Translations under genes and position numbers: made by a program
Origin: Pyrocephalus nanus
Taxonomy: Eukaryota > Chordata > Aves > Passeriformes > Tyrannidae
Assembly (NCBI GenBank): GCA_038380795.1
Contig: CM076277.1
Coordinates: forward strand, 1,331,501 to 1,395,500
Direction of reading: 5' to 3'
DNA: 64,000 nucleotides
The notes under the pieces: model-generated
Databases searched by the model: none
What the model saw: the letters and a program-made list of their open reading frames with translations, nothing else
Told to the model about the DNA's origin: nothing
Shown here: positions 61,616-64,000 of the stretch, piece after piece
Position numbering within the stretch: the first letter of the stretch is position 1
Layout of the letters: the number at the start of each line of letters is the position of its first letter

Positions 61616-62089
61616 AAGTTTTGATAACCTGTGGTTATGGGGGGGAGCTAGAGGGTGAGTGGGGGCTCTGGGAGGCACTGAGGGGTACGTGGAGGGGTCA
61701 GGAGGGGACTTGAAAGCAAATACAGGACTTGGGAGGGAAAACAAGTGACCAAAAAGCAAACAGAGGTCTCTAGGACAGGCTGAAACCTCCCTGGCTTTAG
61801 GGAAGGCTGGATATGTACAGGTAACCCAACAGCAGTGTAAGAGAAAATAAGAGGGGGAGTTAGCTAGAGCTATGGGAGGGTGCCCATTTTACACCCCCCT
61901 CTTCCCACAAAGCCAAAAATAATTCACCATCAGGAGGGAGACGATGCCAGGAGGCAGCAGGACTGATCCAAGACCTACAGGCAGCATCTCCATCCTCTGC
62001 AGCCCCATTCCTGGTCCCCCTGGGCTGGGTCTGTCTGGGTCTCCCAGGGGAGCAAGTCCCAAAGCTGGACTCAGAAGTGCTCCTGAGGA

Positions 62090-62300
62090 AGGGGATGGGG
62101 TGAGTTCTGGGGCAGGGGAGAAGCAAGGGGCAGAGGCATGACATTGGCTTGAGCAGGGGAAGGGCAATGGGCAGGAGCATGGTCAAGGATAGGGAAAGGG
62201 CAGGAGCAGGAATGGGCAGGGCAAGGGTCAAGGGCAGGGACAGAATCAGGGGCAGGGGGAAGGAAATGCAGGGATGGAGCAGGAGCAGGGCAAGGCAGGG
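62090..62300. repeat. Purine-rich imperfect repeat tract
   Basis: Strongly G/A-biased plus strand with recurring GGGCAGGAGCA, AGGGCAAGG and GGGGCAGGGG words of variable spacing, a degenerate minisatellite-like tract. Confidence 0.65.
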
Positions 62301-63782
62301 GCCACCAGGACCTTAGTAATGACAAAGTGCCAGCTGTTCCAGGCACCCTGAACCTCCTGCTGCCATCAAAGCCTGGTGGGGACAACAGAGCTGGCATCCA
62401 CCAGGACTGACAGGAGTGCAATGGGCCCTGCCGTGGAGATGAGGAGCAAAGCCAAGTTGCCTGCAGTAGGCCCAGGGCCTGGGCCAGGCATCACAGTCAT
62501 CATGCACCATGCAGGGCACACAGAAAATCCTTCATTAGTACCATTGTGGTTGCACCCACAGGCTCACACCTGTACTGACTGTTTTGAGGGGTGTCATCAG
62601 TGGGAAGGGACTGCACTGGGACATTGCACCTCCTCCCTGGTCTGCAGAAGCTTCTCTGGAGGCAGCTGAGGTAGGAGGGTCCCTCAGTCAGGGGTTCCCT
62701 CCCTCATCTGCTGAGTCGTGGCTCTGAGGGCTCTGGCCCTGCAGGATGTCAGCACAGACTGGCTCTCCGTGTGCTGCTGTGGCCTCCAAGCAGGTGTTGG
62801 CAGTCGCTACAACCATTGCAACAGTCGTGTTGCAAAGAGCCACACATGCACGACCTGCCTGTTGATGCCAAAACAAGGGCTCCATGTGGCCTCAGGGCTC
62901 CCTGCTTGGCTCCAGGCGACAGCTGGGGCACAAAGGGGGTGATGGCCACCAGCCACCGAGCATTTGGCTGGAGAGGGATGCCGGCTCACCCATCCCAGCA
63001 CCACACAGGACCTGGCTCTGCAGGGGTCACCTCCTGGACCCCCGTGAGCCAGGACAGGCTGCTGGCATCCGCACCCATCCCTGTCACGCTCCGATGGCCG
63101 GGGAGGGGCCGGCGCGGTGAACATTAACCCCGGGGCGGTGTCTGGGGCTGCCCAGCTGAGCAGCTCCCGCCGCCCCGGCAGCGCCTGCAATGAGGGGGCT
63201 CCGAGTCCGCTACCACCTCCTGGTAAGGCCACGGTGAGGGGGTCCCACACGGCGGTGTAGGAGCTGGCAGTGAGCTCGGGGGGAGTGCTGGGAGGCACCA
63301 GCCAGGCTGGATGCACGGCTGGACAGATAGACAGGGGCTGCCCTGGGGAGAGCAAGGGGCTAGGGAGGGGCAGAGAGTGATGGGCACACATGAGACCTGC
63401 CCCTGTAGCCACTCTGCCCCCTGAGGATCCAGGCACCCTGGGGGCAGGAGATCTTCTGCCGCCCATTGCTGCCCTTGCTCATCCCTCAGGGTGATCGGCA
63501 GGGAATTGCTGCCCACCCGCCCTTGGGCATGGACTGCACTCACAGTCAAACCGAGCATGTGGCTGGGAGAGACACTTGTCACCAGCTGCCACCAAGACCA
63601 AGGCACTGAACCCATGCACACTTTGGGGTCAGCCTAGCTGTGGGCAAGGAGGGAAAAGGTCAGGCCTCGTCCCTTCTGCTGGAGCTGAAGTGGGACTGAA
63701 GTTGTTGTTGAAGCCTCCCCTGCCTTCTCTTCCTCTCCCTCCTTGGGTGGCCACAAACCCTTGAACTTCCGTGTGCAGCAGT

Positions 63783-63889
63783 GGCACAGCATGGCAGAGT
63801 GCCAGGAACATGGCACAGCGTGGCAGAGTGCCAGGAACATGGCACAGCATGGCAGAGTGCCAGGACGTGGCACGGCATGGCACAGCGTG
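63783..63889. repeat. 29-bp minisatellite, about 3.7 units
   Basis: Units start at 63783, 63812, 63841 (28 bp) and 63869 (partial). Each starts GGCACAGCATGGCAGAGTGC and ends CAGGAACAT. The first two differ at one base, indicating recent expansion. Confidence 0.9.
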
Positions 63890-64000
63890 CACAGCAGGGC
63901 TGTGGGGAGCACAGGCTGCCAGGGCCAGGAGGTTCAGCCCAGTGGACTCTGGGCCAACTTCGCCCAGCCCCTGGACACAGGATGGGAGACACCCCAAGCA

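Larger units (their letters stand above)
61616..64000. other. Downstream intergenic DNA
   Basis: No gene is supported. It holds a purine-rich, GGGCAGG-repeating stretch (about 62090-62300), a small CpG-rich spot at 63.07-63.20 kb and the 29-bp array at 63783-63889. Conserved MAP1LC3A exons, expected on the minus strand next to PIGU from mammalian synteny, are not seen. Confidence 0.5.

Noticed and set aside
62807..63466. 219-codon minus-strand frame near the right edge
   Set aside because: Pro/Ser/Ala-rich, no family recognised, overlaps other frames in a GC-rich region; not LC3A.
1..64000. Search for CRISPR arrays, bacterial operons, tRNA or rRNA genes, or a defence-type gene cluster
   Set aside because: The sequence is vertebrate nuclear DNA; the tandem arrays lack spacer structure, and I saw no cloverleaf or rRNA sequence by eye. 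A tRNAscan run would be needed to exclude a diverged tRNA.

Overview
This window looks like vertebrate nuclear DNA, most likely from a bird. It carries two multi-exon protein genes with canonical GT/AG introns. Its interspersed repeats are almost all CR1-type LINE fragments, the dominant repeat family of avian genomes. The two CpG-rich promoter islands sit in otherwise ordinary, gene-poor DNA. Nothing bacterial, plasmid-like or phage-like is present: no operons, ribosome binding sites, CRISPR arrays or insertion sequences. The species cannot be named from the sequence alone.

Layout. (1) 1-15.9 kb, minus strand: TP53INP2 (DOR), an autophagy and nuclear-receptor co-regulator. Its three coding exons are at 6998-6875, 3658-3355 and 1835-1583. 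A likely non-coding first exon ends at 15611 inside a CpG island (about 15.2-16.5 kb). Intron 1 (8.4 kb) carries two oppositely oriented CR1 copies. The island holds CRE and CCAAT elements, a triplicated 22-bp repeat and a 37-bp G-rich minisatellite. (2) 16.6-44.2 kb: intergenic DNA with CR1 remnants, short minisatellites, one small CpG-rich patch and one duplicated unnamed repeat. I found no convincing exon here. (3) 44.2-61.6 kb, plus strand: PIGU, the GPI-transamidase subunit. All 12 coding exons can be joined in frame into a 435-residue protein, and an AATAAA poly(A) signal lies at 61591. (4) 61.6-64.0 kb: downstream DNA with purine-rich and 29-bp tandem repeats and a small CpG-rich spot around 63.1-63.2 kb.

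TP53INP2 and PIGU are transcribed divergently, 29 kb apart. That matches the order of their orthologues on human chromosome 20. Two neighbours expected from mammalian synteny, NCOA6 (left) and MAP1LC3A (right), are not visible here. The two genes are not known to act in one pathway: TP53INP2 binds LC3/GABARAP proteins and nuclear receptors, while PIGU works in the ER membrane attaching GPI anchors. I see no evidence of a novel multi-gene system. The observations worth a second look are regulatory or structural: tandem CRE/CCAAT modules at TP53INP2, inverted CR1 copies in its first intron, promoter-proximal G-rich repeats, a variable linker in TP53INP2, and a possible micro-exon at 63.19 kb.
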